A stretch of DNA of 64,000 nt from Streptomyces canus (GCF_030815415.1 NZ_JAUSWW010000001.1:7192001-7256000), one strand, 5' to 3'; positions 24,801 through 34,406 are shown, counted from the first letter of the stretch. The notes: generated from the letters alone by a model not told the origin. A program made the numbers and translations.

Positions 24801-27800
24801 ATGGACCCCGTGCGCTATCGCATCCTCGGCACCACCCAGGTACTCCGTCCCGACGGCACCCCGCTCCCCGTCGGCGGCGCGCGGCTGCGTGCGCTGCTGA
24901 CCGTGCTGGCGCTGCGGCCCGGCCGTACGGTCGCCGTGAGCCTGCTGGTCGACGAGGTGTGGGACGGCGACCCGCCCGCCGACGCGCTGGGCGCGGTGCA
25001 GGCGCTGGTGGGCCGGCTGCGGCGGGCCCTCGGCGCGGACGCGGTCGCCTCCGCGGACGGCGGGTACCGGCTCGTGGCCGCGCCCGACGACATCGACCTG
25101 CACCGCTTCGACCGGCTGACCGGCGAGGGCACGCGCGCGCTCGCCGACGGCGACCCCGCGAAGGCGGCCGGCGTCCTCGACGACGCCCTGGCCCTGTGGC
25201 GCGGTCCCGTCCTCGCCGACCTGCCGGACCGCACCGGCGAGGCGGCCCGCTGGGAAGCCCGGCGCCTGGACGCCCTGCGCGCCCGCCATACCGCCGCCCT
25301 CGCCCTCGGCCAGGCCGGGCAGTCCCTCCCCGAGCTGACCGCGCTGTGCGACAGTCACCCGCTGGACGAGCCCCTCCAGTCCCTGCGCCTGCGCGCCCTG
25401 CGTGATGCGGGCCGTACGGCCGAGGCGCTGGCGGCCTACGAGGACGTACGACGCGTGCTGGCCGAGCAGTTGGGGGCGGACCCCGGTCCGGAACTCCGGG
25501 CGCTGCACGGGGAGTTGCTGCGACCGGGGGTGCCGGGCGGGCAGGGTCCGGGTGCGGTGGGTCCGGCCGCTTCCGCTTCAGCCGTCAACAGCGACCCGGA
25601 CTCGCGGGCCCCCTCCGTCGAGCCCGCCGCCCTCGGCAACCTCCGTGCCCGCCTCACCTCCTTCGTCGGCCGTGAGACCGACATCGAGGCGATCCGCGGT
25701 GACCTCGCGGCGGCGCGGCTCGTGACCCTGCTCGGGCCCGGGGGTGCGGGGAAGACGCGGTTGTCGCAGGAGGCGGCCGAGACCGTGCGGTACGCCGCGC
25801 GGGACGGGGTGTGGCTGGCCGAGCTCGCCCCGGTCGACGATCCGGAGGGGGTGCCGGAGGCCGTGCTGACCGCCGTCGGCGCCCGGGAGACCGTGCTGTA
25901 CGGCGCGGGCGCGGAGGCGATGCGGGCCGGGAACGAGCGGCACGCCGACCCTGTCGAGCGGCTCGCGGAGCACTGCGGCAAGCGCCGGATGCTGCTGATC
26001 CTCGACAACTGCGAGCATGTCGTGGACGCCGCCGCCCGGCTGGTGGAGGAGCTGCTGGCGCGCTGCCCGCAGCTGACGGTGCTGGCCACCAGCCGTGAAC
26101 CGCTGGGCGTACCGGGGGAGTTGCTGCGGCCCGTGGAGCCGCTGCCCGAGCCCGTCGCGCTGCGGCTGCTCGCCGACCGCGGGGCCGCGGCCCGGCCAGG
26201 GTTTTGGGTCGAGTCCGACGAGGAGACCGCCGCGGCCTGTGCCGAGATCTGCCGGCGGCTGGACGGACTGCCCCTCGCCATCGAGCTCGCGGCCGCCCGG
26301 CTCCGCATGTTGACGCCACGTCAGATCGCCGACCGGCTCGACGACCGCTTCCGGCTGCTCACCTCCGGCAGCCGTACGGTTCTGCCCCGGCAGCAGACCC
26401 TGCGGGCCGTCGTCGACTGGTCCTGGGAACTGCTCGTCGAGGACGAACGGGACGTCCTGCGGCGGCTGTCGGTCTTCGCCGGCGGCTGCGACCTGGCCGC
26501 CGCCGAGGCCGTCTGCGGTCCCGTCGCACTGGAGGCGCTGGGCTCGCTCGTCGACAAGTCCCTGGTCGTCGCCGCGCCTTCGGGCGAGGGCGGCGAGATG
26601 CGCTACCGGCTCCTGGAGACCGTCGCCGAGTACGCGGGCGAGCGGCTCGACGAGACCGGCCGGCGCGCGGAGGCGGAGCGTGCGCATCTGACGTACTACC
26701 GCGAACTCGCCCGCACCACCGACCCGTTGCTCCGCGGGCCGAGCCAACTCCTCGCCATCGAACGGCTGGAGCGCGAGTACGAGAACCTGCGCACCGCCCT
26801 GCGGCACGCCATCGCCGAGCGCGACGAGCAGGAGGCGCTCTGTCTGGGGCTGTCGCTGGCCTGGTACTGGCAGCTGCGTGACGTCCGTATCGAGGCCCGC
26901 AACTGGTACAGCGAGATCATGGCCCTCGGCCCCGACCCGTTCACCGAGCCGGTGCGCCGCGCGGCCCCCGTCCACCAGCGCTGCACCGACGCCCCGCCCC
27001 CGCTGACCGGCGAACTCCTCGCCGAGGCCCGGCGCGGTATCCACCTCGCCCATCTGGCCTGCATGGACACCGAGTTGGACGCCTGGGAGACCCCGCAGGC
27101 CAAGGAGAAGCTGCGCATCATCACCGAGGTCTACGAACCCGGCCTTCCGCAGGTCTGCCGTCCCCCGGGCATGCTCTGGTTCTACGCCGTGATGCTGAGC
27201 GGCGGCGCGGAGCGGCTGGCCGGGATCCTCGACGCCGCGGTCCGCACCTGCCGTGCGACGCCCGGGACCGAGTGGGAGCTCGCGGGCACCCTTCAGATCC
27301 GCGCCAACATCCTCGCCAACCGGGCCGACTGGGCGGGCGACGCGGCGCGCGACGCCGACGAGGCGCTGGAGATCTTCCAGGCCCTGGGAGACGCGTGGGG
27401 CACCGCGGAGGCACTGTCCGCGCGCGGTGAGGCCCGGGAGCGCGCGGGCGCCTGGCTGGATGCCGCCGCCGACTATGAGGCGGCCATGGAGCAGGCCGAC
27501 CGGCTCGGCGCCCGCGCCCAGAACGCGGTGCTTCGCGCCCGGCTCGGCAGCGCGCTCATGGAGGCGGGCCAGAGCGAGCGGGCCGAGCGGATCCTGCGCG
27601 AGGTGATCGCTCAGCAGGAGGGCGGGGTCAACGGGGCCCTGCCCGCCGCTCGGATGTTCCTCGCCGCGCATCTCTCCGTCACCGGCCGGACCTCGGAGGC
27701 CCGCGAGCAACTTCGGTTGCTGCGCGAGGAGTTCAACATCGCCCATTTCGTCGTCTTCGACGCGTTCATCCTCGGCTCGGAGGCCTGGACGGAGGCGGCC

Positions 27801-28145
27801 GACGGCTGCTACGAGGCCTGTCTGGACAAGGCCCGGCAGGCCCTGGCCAAGGCCGACGACCCGCTGTCCGAGGCCATCGCCCCGTACATGCGACCGCTGT
27901 ACCTGTCGATCGCGGCGATCGCCCTGGCCGTACCCGACGGCGCGAACAGGCCCGCGGACGCGGCCCGTGTCCTCGGGACCGCGCGCGCGATGCTGCCGAC
28001 CGGCCATGTCGCGACCTCCATAGAACGCGAGACCTACGACCGGGCCGAGCGTCACGCGCGCGCCGCGCTCGGCGACGAGGCGTTCGAGGCGGCGCACGCG
28101 GAGGGCGGCGGCCTCTCCCCCACGGAGGCCACCGCCCTGATCTGA
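24801..28145 (+). CDS. AfsR/SARP-like regulator with BTAD, NB-ARC and TPR regions
   Basis: 1114-aa cytoplasmic multidomain regulator. Residues 1-95 form an OmpR-like winged helix (RYRILGTTQVLRPDG to GGYRLVA), and 96-245 form the bacterial transcriptional activator domain. After a linker comes an NB-ARC/STAND ATPase with Walker A GPGGAGKTR (about 312-320), Walker B LLILDNCEHV, ATSREPLGV and the GLPLAIELAAARLR motif. The C-terminal 450 residues are helical TPR-like repeats. This is the AfsR architecture, normally controlling secondary metabolism or exporters in response to an unknown signal. Start is ATG 24801, or GTG 24810. It is convergent with the DrrAB-type exporter 21 bases away, which may be its target. 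Confidence 0.9.
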   Translation: MDPVRYRILGTTQVLRPDGTPLPVGGARLRALLTVLALRPGRTVAVSLLVDEVWDGDPPADALGAVQALVGRLRRALGADAVASADGGYRLVAAPDDIDLHRFDRLTGEGTRALADGDPAKAAGVLDDALALWRGPVLADLPDRTGEAARWEARRLDALRARHTAALALGQAGQSLPELTALCDSHPLDEPLQSLRLRALRDAGRTAEALAAYEDVRRVLAEQLGADPGPELRALHGELLRPGVPGGQGPGAVGPAASASAVNSDPDSRAPSVEPAALGNLRARLTSFVGRETDIEAIRGDLAAARLVTLLGPGGAGKTRLSQEAAETVRYAARDGVWLAELAPVDDPEGVPEAVLTAVGARETVLYGAGAEAMRAGNERHADPVERLAEHCGKRRMLLILDNCEHVVDAAARLVEELLARCPQLTVLATSREPLGVPGELLRPVEPLPEPVALRLLADRGAAARPGFWVESDEETAAACAEICRRLDGLPLAIELAAARLRMLTPRQIADRLDDRFRLLTSGSRTVLPRQQTLRAVVDWSWELLVEDERDVLRRLSVFAGGCDLAAAEAVCGPVALEALGSLVDKSLVVAAPSGEGGEMRYRLLETVAEYAGERLDETGRRAEAERAHLTYYRELARTTDPLLRGPSQLLAIERLEREYENLRTALRHAIAERDEQEALCLGLSLAWYWQLRDVRIEARNWYSEIMALGPDPFTEPVRRAAPVHQRCTDAPPPLTGELLAEARRGIHLAHLACMDTELDAWETPQAKEKLRIITEVYEPGLPQVCRPPGMLWFYAVMLSGGAERLAGILDAAVRTCRATPGTEWELAGTLQIRANILANRADWAGDAARDADEALEIFQALGDAWGTAEALSARGEARERAGAWLDAAADYEAAMEQADRLGARAQNAVLRARLGSALMEAGQSERAERILREVIAQQEGGVNGALPAARMFLAAHLSVTGRTSEAREQLRLLREEFNIAHFVVFDAFILGSEAWTEAADGCYEACLDKARQALAKADDPLSEAIAPYMRPLYLSIAAIALAVPDGANRPADAARVLGTARAMLPTGHVATSIERETYDRAERHARAALGDEAFEAAHAEGGGLSPTEATALI

Positions 28146-28166
28146 CGCGCACCGGCGCAGCGGATG

Positions 28167-28997
28167 TCAGCTCTTGGTCTTGAACTTGTGGATCGCGACC
28201 GGCGCCATGACCGCTGTGATCGCCACCGACCAGGCGAGCGTCACCCACAGGTCGTGGGCGACCGGGCCGCCCACCATCAGTCCGCGCGCCGCGTCCGCGA
28301 GCGTGGACAGCGGGTTGTAGTCGGTGAAGGCCTGGAGCCAGCCCGGCATGGAGCCGGTCGGCGCGAAGATCGACGAGCCGAACTGCAGCGGGAACAGCAC
28401 CAGGAAGCCCATGGCCTGCACGGACTGCGCGCTCTTCATGATCACGCCCAGGGTGAGGAACACCCACATGATCGACGAGGCGAACGCGGTGGACAGGGCC
28501 ACGGTCGCGAGCAGCCCGGTCCAGCTGGTGATGTCGAACCCGACCAGGACGGCGACGATCATCAGGACGGCGGTCGCGAACAGCATCCGGATCAGTTCGA
28601 CGGAGATCTTCGCGAAGAGCACCGAGCCGCGTCCGATCGGCAGGGACCGGAAGCGGTCCATGACACCGGAGTTGAAGTCCTGGCTGAAGCCGGTGCCGAC
28701 GCCCTGCGAGAGCGTCATGCTCATCATCGCGATCATGCCGGGGATGACGTACTGCACGTACTGGTCCTGCCCGCCGCCCAGCGCCTGCCCGATCGAACCG
28801 CCGAAGACGAACACGAACAGCAGCGTGAAGATGACCGGCATCAACAGCGCGTCGGCCATCGACTCCGGGTCCTGGCGGATCCAGAGCAGATTGCGGCGAA
28901 TGAGGGCGCTGGTGTGCCGCAGATGCCCGCGCAGCGGAATGCGGACGTCGTCGGAGGCGGAGGCGGCGACGGGTGTGGTGACGGTGGCGGCGCTCAT
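28167..28997 (-). CDS. ABC-2 type drug export permease (DrrB-like)
   Basis: 276-aa membrane subunit with six hydrophobic segments (from MPVIFTLLFVFVFGG to VTLAWSVAITAVMAPVAI) and the ABC-2 signature region ADAARGLMVGG near the C-terminus. The N-terminal part, IRRNLLWIRQDPESMAD, is typical of DrrB-type permeases from daunorubicin-resistance systems. Its ATG overlaps the stop of the ATPase gene by four bases (ATGA), so the two are translationally coupled. It exports an unknown drug-like compound. Confidence 0.92.
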   Translation of the reverse strand: MSAATVTTPVAASASDDVRIPLRGHLRHTSALIRRNLLWIRQDPESMADALLMPVIFTLLFVFVFGGSIGQALGGGQDQYVQYVIPGMIAMMSMTLSQGVGTGFSQDFNSGVMDRFRSLPIGRGSVLFAKISVELIRMLFATAVLMIVAVLVGFDITSWTGLLATVALSTAFASSIMWVFLTLGVIMKSAQSVQAMGFLVLFPLQFGSSIFAPTGSMPGWLQAFTDYNPLSTLADAARGLMVGGPVAHDLWVTLAWSVAITAVMAPVAIHKFKTKS

Positions 28998-30019
28998 ACG
29001 GCGACCTCCTCGCGGTCGTCGGCGGGCACGGCGTCCTGCGGGGCGCTCGCGCGGTGGCCGGTGAGGGACAGGAACACCTCGTCCAGGCTGGGGAGTTCGG
29101 TGGTGATGGAGGAGATCGTGACGCCGCGCGCGGTGACCGCGCCGACCACCGCCGTCAGCTGCTCGTCGCTGAGGATCGGCACCAGGAGGGAGCCGGCGTC
29201 GGGGTCCACGGTGGTGGTGGCGAGGCCGGTGATGCCGAGGCCGTCGAGGTAGGAGGCGAGCGGCCGCAGTTGCAGCGGGTCCACGGGCCGTACCCGCAGG
29301 GTCCGCCCGCCGACCTTGGCCTTCAGCTCCTCGATGCCGCCGCCGGCGATGACCTTGCCGCGGTCGACGACGGTGAGCTCGTCGGCCAGCTGCTCGGCCT
29401 CCTCCATGTACTGGGTGGTGAGCAGGACGGTGACCCCGTCCCCGACCATCCGCTTGACCTCGTCCCACACCTCGTTGCGGGTACGGGGGTCGAGGCCGGT
29501 GGTCGGCTCGTCGAGGAAGAGGACCGCGGGCTGTCCGATCATGGACGCGGCGAGGTCGAGCCGTCGCCGCATGCCGCCGGAGTACGTGCTCGCCGGCCGC
29601 TTGGCGGCCTCGGTGAGCGAGAAGCGCTCCAGCAGCTCGTCGGCCCTGCGGCGGGCCTCCTTGCGGGGCAGGTCGAGCAGCCGCCCGATCATGTACAGGT
29701 TCTCCCAGCCGGGGAGCTTCTCGTCGACGGAGGCGTACTGGCCGGTGAGGCCGATGACCCTGCGCAGCTGGCGGGGCTGCCGTACGACGTCGTAGCCGGC
29801 GACGGTGGCCTGTCCGGCGTTCGGGGCGAGCAGGGTGGACAGGATGCGGACGAGGGTGGTCTTCCCGGCACCGTTGGGCCCGAGCACCCCCATCACGGTC
29901 CCCTCCCGCACATCCAGGTCCACACCGTCCAGCGCCTTGGTGTCGCCGTAGTGCTTCACCAGCCCCCGCACGGTTACGGCGATGTCGGCGCCGTTGGGGT
30001 TCTTGTCGATTCGCGTCAT
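28994..30019 (-). CDS. ABC transporter ATPase (DrrA-like)
   Basis: 341-aa ATPase of the drug-resistance DrrA group. Walker A is GPNGAGKTT, the signature is YSGGMRRRLDLAASM, Walker B is AVLFLDEPTTGLD, and the H-loop region is LLTTQYMEEAE. The C-terminal DUF4162-type extension contains SLDEVFLSLTGH, typical of DrrA proteins. ATG at 30019. First gene of a two-gene exporter operon with the permease at 28167. It is preceded by a copy of a long inverted repeat (30099-30259). Confidence 0.93.
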   Translation of the reverse strand: MTRIDKNPNGADIAVTVRGLVKHYGDTKALDGVDLDVREGTVMGVLGPNGAGKTTLVRILSTLLAPNAGQATVAGYDVVRQPRQLRRVIGLTGQYASVDEKLPGWENLYMIGRLLDLPRKEARRRADELLERFSLTEAAKRPASTYSGGMRRRLDLAASMIGQPAVLFLDEPTTGLDPRTRNEVWDEVKRMVGDGVTVLLTTQYMEEAEQLADELTVVDRGKVIAGGGIEELKAKVGGRTLRVRPVDPLQLRPLASYLDGLGITGLATTTVDPDAGSLLVPILSDEQLTAVVGAVTARGVTISSITTELPSLDEVFLSLTGHRASAPQDAVPADDREEVAV

Positions 30020-30098
30020 GGGGAAGACGGTGCCAGCCCCGACCGACAGACCACCGACAAGTCACCGACACCACCGACAGCCACCCGACAAGCGGTTC

Positions 30099-30259
30099 TC
30101 GCCCCCGCCGCCCCTACCCGTCCCGTTCCTGGGGGCTGCCGCCCCCGGACCCCCGCTGTCGGCCCTGAACGGGCCTCGTCCTCAAACGCCGGACGGGCTG
30201 GAATCCTGGACCGGCGTCAGTCCCCTGGGGACGGGACGGCTAGGGGCGGCGGGGGCGAG
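30099..30259. repeat. Long nested inverted repeat, copy B
   Basis: Outer arms 30099-30135 and 30222-30259 match copy A at 9300-9623, and the internal CCTCAAACGCCGGACGGGCT is shared too, but here the right inner arm is missing so the element is only about 160 bases. It occupies most of the 304-base gap between panB and the DrrA-type ATPase gene, both on the minus strand. Probably a transcription barrier between the two units. Confidence 0.75.
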
Positions 30260-30268
30260 GCAAACGGC

Positions 30269-30306
30269 GGCAGCCCCGCCGACGGGGGAAGATCGGCGGG
30301 GCTGCC
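30269..30306 (-). terminator. Terminator hairpin after panB
   Basis: Perfect 14-bp stem GGCAGCCCCGCCGA / TCGGCGGGGCTGCC around a 10-base loop, starting 17 bases after the panB stop codon on the minus strand. No clear U-tract, but the stem is very stable and well placed. Confidence 0.7.
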
Positions 30307-30323
30307 CTGGTGCCACAGTGGCT

Positions 30324-31190
30324 CTAGTGGACGCTGTGCTCCTCCAGCGGGAAGGTGCCTCCCACCACGTCCTCCGCGAACGCCTTCGCCGCGTTGCCCA
30401 TGACCTCGCGCAGGTCGGCGTACTTCTTCACGAACTTCGGGACCCGCCCGGGGGTGAGGCCCAGCATGTCGGTCCACACCAGGACCTGCGCGTCCGTCTC
30501 CGCCCCGGCACCGATGCCGACGGTCGGGATGTGCAGCGACCGGGTCACCTCGGCGGCCAGCTCGGCGGGGACCAGTTCGAGGACGACCGCGAACGCGCCC
30601 GCGTCCTGCACGGCCTTGGCGTCGCGCAGCAGCTGCGCGGCCGCCTCCTCGCCACGGCCCTGGACGCGGTAGCCCATGGCGTTGACGGACTGCGGGGTCA
30701 GACCGATGTGCGCCATCACCGGGATGCCGGCCTCGACCAGCAGCCGGATCTGCTCGTAGGACCGCTCGCCGCCCTCCAGCTTGACCGCGCCGGCCCCGGC
30801 GTCCTTGATCAGCCGGGTGGCGGACCGGAGCGCCTGTACGGGGCCCTCCTGGTACGAGCCGAAGGGGAGGTCGGCGACGATCAGGGCACGGGAGGTGCCG
30901 CGGACCACGGCCGCCGAGAGCATCGTCATCTGGTCGAGGGTGACGGGCACGGTCGACTCGTACCCGAGGTGGCAGTTGCCCGCGGAGTCGCCGACGAGCA
31001 TGACCGGGATGCCGGCCTCGTCGAAGACGGACGCGGTCATCGCGTCGTACGCGGTGAGCATGGGCCACTTCTCGCCCCGCTCCTTGGCGAGAGCGATGTC
31101 GCGAACAGTGATACGGCGTGTGCCCTTCCCCCCGTACAACGCTTTGCTGCCGTCGGAGGGCTTCGTCTGGGCAGCCGAGAGCTGCGTCAT
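30324..31190 (-). CDS. panB: 3-methyl-2-oxobutanoate hydroxymethyltransferase
   Basis: 288-aa enzyme of pantothenate and coenzyme A synthesis: it adds a hydroxymethyl group from 5,10-methylenetetrahydrofolate to ketoisovalerate. Recognisable are the Mg-binding VGDSAGNCHLGYEST region, VTLDQM, DLPFGSYQEGP, KLEGGERSYEQI, the catalytic Glu in VLELVPAELA, and GIGAGAETDAQVLVWTDMLG, all diagnostic of PanB. The N-terminal extension of about 25 residues (to YGGKGTRRITVRD) is usual in Streptomyces. ATG at 31190. Monocistronic, with a terminator hairpin just downstream. Confidence 0.96.
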   Translation of the reverse strand: MTQLSAAQTKPSDGSKALYGGKGTRRITVRDIALAKERGEKWPMLTAYDAMTASVFDEAGIPVMLVGDSAGNCHLGYESTVPVTLDQMTMLSAAVVRGTSRALIVADLPFGSYQEGPVQALRSATRLIKDAGAGAVKLEGGERSYEQIRLLVEAGIPVMAHIGLTPQSVNAMGYRVQGRGEEAAAQLLRDAKAVQDAGAFAVVLELVPAELAAEVTRSLHIPTVGIGAGAETDAQVLVWTDMLGLTPGRVPKFVKKYADLREVMGNAAKAFAEDVVGGTFPLEEHSVH

Positions 31191-31367
31191 GGAACTGCTC
31201 CTAACACGTCATCTCGAGGCGCCCTCACGGCGTCCCCGGATCACCTCCATGGTGGCACTTCGTGTCACGCTCGGCCAGAGGGGGGCGCGGGACTTGGGTC
31301 ACGGCTCCAGCGACGTACGTCCAGGGGCCTAGGGCTGTTCTTAAGGTCTCCGTAAAGAATTCCAATA

Positions 31368-31385
31368 CGAGACGGTGCCGTATCG
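31368..31385 (+). promoter_or_regulatory. Possible TetR-type operator upstream of MFS drug transporter
   Basis: Imperfect palindrome CGAGACGG-TG-CCGTATCG, 6 of 8 positions symmetric, 23 bases before the ATG of the DHA2 transporter. The TetR regulator encoded after the transporter could bind here. Inferred from symmetry and position only. Confidence 0.35.
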
Positions 31386-31407
31386 AAATAGGTCTAGGGT
31401 CGGTCGT

Positions 31408-33003
31408 ATGACTTCTCCTGCCGACCCTGCCCTCCCCGGCTCCCGCATCCCGGAAGCCGTGCACCGGCGCCGCTGGGCGATCCTCGGCGTGCTGATGCTG
31501 AGCCTGTTGATCGTGGTGCTCGACAACTCGATCCTGAACGTCGCGATCAAGACGATCTCGACCCCCGCCCCCACCGGCCTGGGCGCCACCCAGAGCGAGC
31601 TGGAGTGGGCGATCAACTCCTACACCCTCGTCTTCGCGGGGCTCCTCTTCAGCGCCGGTCTGCTGGGAGACCGGCTCGGACGCAAGAGGGTGCTCCTCGG
31701 CGGGCTCGCCGCCTTCGGTCTCGGGTCCGCCCTCGCCGCCACCGCCGGGTCGCCGACCGAGCTGATCGCGTTCCGCGCGGTGATGGGCCTCGGCGCCGCC
31801 TTCGTGATGCCCGCCACCCTCGCGGTGCTCATGAACGTCTTCGAGCGTGAGGAGCAGCCCAAGGCCATCGGTATCTGGGCCGGTGGTGTCGGGCTCGCCA
31901 TCGCCATCGGACCGATCACCGGCGGTGTGCTTCTGGACCACTTCTGGTGGGGGTCCGTCTTCCTCATCAACGTGCCGATCGTGCTCATCGCCGTCGCGCT
32001 GATGATCTGGCTCGTGCCCGACTCCCGGGACCCGAACCCCGGCCGTATCGACCCGATCGGTGTGGTGCTGTCCGTCGTGGGCCTGGTCCTGCTGGTCTAC
32101 GGCATCATCAAGGGCGGCCAGCTCGCGGACTTCACGGACGCGACGGTGCTGTCGACGATCGGCGCGGGCCTCGCCGTACTCGTCGCCTTCGTCGTCTTCG
32201 AGAAGCGCAGCGACCATCCGTCCATCGACGTGACGTACTTCAAGAACAAGGTCTTCTCCGCCGCGATCGCCGCCATCGCGCTGGTCTTCTTCGCGCTGAT
32301 GGGCGTGACCTTCTTCTCGGTGTTCTACACCCAGAGCGTGCGCGGGTACTCGCCGCTGCAGACCGGTCTGCTGATGCTGCCGCTGGCCGCCGCCCAGATG
32401 ATCTTCGCGCCGCGGGCCCGGCTGGTCGTCGACCGGTTCGGCAACAAGGCCACCACCACGGCCGGGCTGCTCGTCATCGCCGCGACGCTCGCCGCGTTCG
32501 CCGGGTTCGAGGCGGACACGCCGATCTGGATCCTGGAGGTCGTGTTCTTCCTGATGGGTGCCGGCATGGCGCACATCATGACCCCGGTGAGCGTCGTCAT
32601 CATGCAGGCCCTGCCCCGCGAGAAGGCCGGCTCCGCCTCCGCCCTCAGCAACACCTTCCGCCAGCTCGGCGGCGCCCTCGGTATCGCCGTCCTCGGCTCG
32701 GTGCTGTCCACGGCGTACCGCAACGGCATCGAGGACAAGCTCGACCTCCTCCCGGCCGGGCTGCGCCACACCGCGGGCGAGTCCATCGAGGCCACCCTCG
32801 GCGTCGCCGACAAGCTCGGCCCCCGGGGTGACGCGCTCATCGGCCCCGCCCACGACGCCTTCCTCCACGCCATGCACGTCACCGCCCTGTGGGGAGCGGG
32901 CGTCGCGGTGGTCGGCGCGATCGTGGTCGCCGTGTTCCTGCCGGGCAGGCCGCCGACCGCCCAGAAGGACGAGGAGGGGCGGAAGTTGGTGGCGGCGGAG
33001 TAG
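31408..33003 (+). CDS. DHA2 family (EmrB/QacA) MFS drug transporter
   Basis: 531-aa proton-driven efflux pump with fourteen hydrophobic segments. The first helix carries LLIVVLDNSILNVAIKTI, with the D-x-x-I-x-N-V-A-L-like pattern of QacA-type pumps, loop 2-3 is GDRLGRKRVLLGG, and motif C is GVGLAIAIGPITGG. An in-frame GTG at 31375 precedes the ATG at 31408, which fits the family start better (MTSPADPALPGS). The upstream ribosome binding site is weak, so translation may be nearly leaderless. A TetR-type regulator follows after a 559-base repeat-filled gap. Confidence 0.92.
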   Translation: MTSPADPALPGSRIPEAVHRRRWAILGVLMLSLLIVVLDNSILNVAIKTISTPAPTGLGATQSELEWAINSYTLVFAGLLFSAGLLGDRLGRKRVLLGGLAAFGLGSALAATAGSPTELIAFRAVMGLGAAFVMPATLAVLMNVFEREEQPKAIGIWAGGVGLAIAIGPITGGVLLDHFWWGSVFLINVPIVLIAVALMIWLVPDSRDPNPGRIDPIGVVLSVVGLVLLVYGIIKGGQLADFTDATVLSTIGAGLAVLVAFVVFEKRSDHPSIDVTYFKNKVFSAAIAAIALVFFALMGVTFFSVFYTQSVRGYSPLQTGLLMLPLAAAQMIFAPRARLVVDRFGNKATTTAGLLVIAATLAAFAGFEADTPIWILEVVFFLMGAGMAHIMTPVSVVIMQALPREKAGSASALSNTFRQLGGALGIAVLGSVLSTAYRNGIEDKLDLLPAGLRHTAGESIEATLGVADKLGPRGDALIGPAHDAFLHAMHVTALWGAGVAVVGAIVVAVFLPGRPPTAQKDEEGRKLVAAE

Positions 33004-33562
33004 GAGGCGGCATGCGAGCGCATCCTGCACCGGGTCTGCGGGTGACTCCTGGGCCGGGGCTGCACGGGCCCTCCTTGCACCGGGGTTGCGGGCGCACCCC
33101 CGTAGGGTGGCGGGGAGCGCCTTCCGGAGCGACTCCGGCGCAGCCCCTGGTGGCTTGCGGAGAGGCCTGGCGCAGTCCGGCGGCTCGGGGAGGGCTTCGC
33201 CGGGGCCTGCCCTCCACCGGCAGTGGGCTACAGCCCGTAGCGGCCCGCCCGGGTGTGGTCCCCGGCGGCGCCCCGGTACCGCTCTCAGGCGCCGCCTTGG
33301 GACTCCGGCGCAGGCCCGGTGGGCTTCCGGCGGTGCCCCGGGCGCGGGCGTCGGCAGCTCAGGGGGGCTTCGTCGGGGCGTGCCCCCACCAGCATGCAGC
33401 CACTGCCCCCAGCGGTCCGCCGGGTGCAGCCCCCGGCGGCGTCCCAGTACCGCTCTCAGGCACCGGTCTGGAACGGGTCCGGCAGGTGCGGGTCTTGCCG
33501 GCTCCCCGGTGTGGCCTCCGGCGGGGGACAATCGTCCCAGGACACAGAAGGGATCCAGCGAC
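33004..33562. repeat. Degenerate ~170-bp tandem duplication in an intergenic gap
   Basis: 559 bases without a supported gene between the MFS transporter and the TetR regulator. The parts around 33180-33345 and 33350-33515 are divergent copies of one another: GGGCTTCG(C/T)CGGGGC, CCCCGGCGGCG and GTACCGCTCTCAGGC recur in the same order about 171 bases apart. An earlier, weaker related stretch may begin near 33010. Composition is C/G-rich with long frames on both strands, none of which looks like a gene. The promoter of the TetR gene should lie at the right end. Confidence 0.6.
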
Positions 33563-34234
33563 GTGAGCAGCCTCGCCGAAGGTCAGCCCCGGCAAGCGGG
33601 CCCCGTGCGGGGCCGGCCCCGCAGTGAGGCCGTGGAGCGTGCCATCGTCGAGGGTGTGATGAAGCTGCTGGAGGAGGGTGTGCCGCTCGCGGAGCTGTCC
33701 ATCGAGCGCATCGCCCGTACCGCCGGCGTCGGGAAGGCGACCATCTACCGCCGCTGGAGCGGCAAGGAGGAGCTCTTCGTCGATGTCGTCCGCAGCGCCG
33801 AACCCCCGGATCCCGAACTCCCCGGCACCTCCATGCGCGACGACCTCGTCGTCCTCCTGGAGTCGCTGCGGCAGCGCGGACTGGTCAGCCGTTCCTCGGT
33901 GATCCTGCACAACGTGCACGCCCAGATGAAGAGCAGTCCGAAGCTCTGGGAGGCGTACCACAACCTCGTCATCGCGCCCCGGCGCAGGCTCGGGATGGAG
34001 GTCCTGCTGCGAGGGCAGGTGAACGGCGAACTGCGCGCGGACGTCGACATCGAACTGCTCAACGACATCTTCGTGGGCCCCATGTTGCTGCGTTCCGTCA
34101 TGCGCCCCGACGCCGACCTCCCGGACGGTCTGTCCGAACAGATCGTCGACACGATCCTCGAAGGACTGAGCCCCTTCGACCCGGAGAACCTACGGCCCGT
34201 CAGCTCACCGACCGTCAGTTCGACTGCTTCGTAG
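33563..34234 (+). CDS. TetR/AcrR family transcriptional regulator
   Basis: 223-aa regulator. The DNA-binding domain spans about residues 19-70, with RPRSEAVERAIVEGVMKLL, IERIARTAGVGKATIYRRW and the following KEELFVDVV helix. The remaining domain is of the TetR_C_16-like type that binds hydrophobic ligands. Start is the GTG at 33563; upstream in-frame sequence is repeat DNA. It probably represses the DHA2 transporter encoded just before it, a frequent pairing. No bound ligand can be predicted. Confidence 0.9.
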   Translation: MSSLAEGQPRQAGPVRGRPRSEAVERAIVEGVMKLLEEGVPLAELSIERIARTAGVGKATIYRRWSGKEELFVDVVRSAEPPDPELPGTSMRDDLVVLLESLRQRGLVSRSSVILHNVHAQMKSSPKLWEAYHNLVIAPRRRLGMEVLLRGQVNGELRADVDIELLNDIFVGPMLLRSVMRPDADLPDGLSEQIVDTILEGLSPFDPENLRPVSSPTVSSTAS

Positions 34235-34406
34235 CCCTACTGTGCGCGTTTCGTCACAGAGGGCGCTTTCTGTCTTCGTGTACGGAACTGACGGCACCGA
34301 CTTGTTCGTGCTCGTACGGGTACGGCCGTCATCGGACGGCGAGAACGGAACCGATCATCCCCTAGGGTCTTGAGACACGGGGGGACGGACGGATGCACGG
34401 CGGGCA

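Noticed and set aside
25578..28097. 839-codon minus-strand frame opposite the AfsR-like regulator
   Set aside because: Antisense of a gene with clear BTAD, NB-ARC and TPR motifs; no motif of its own.
24801..30019. Secondary metabolite cluster around the AfsR-like regulator and DrrAB exporter
   Set aside because: No biosynthetic gene (polyketide, peptide, terpene or other) lies between the M50 protease and panB.
31225..33531. 768-codon minus-strand frame opposite the DHA2 transporter
   Set aside because: Highly charged Arg/Asp/Glu/His/Gln-rich translation complementary to a membrane protein gene, with no ribosome binding site or homology.
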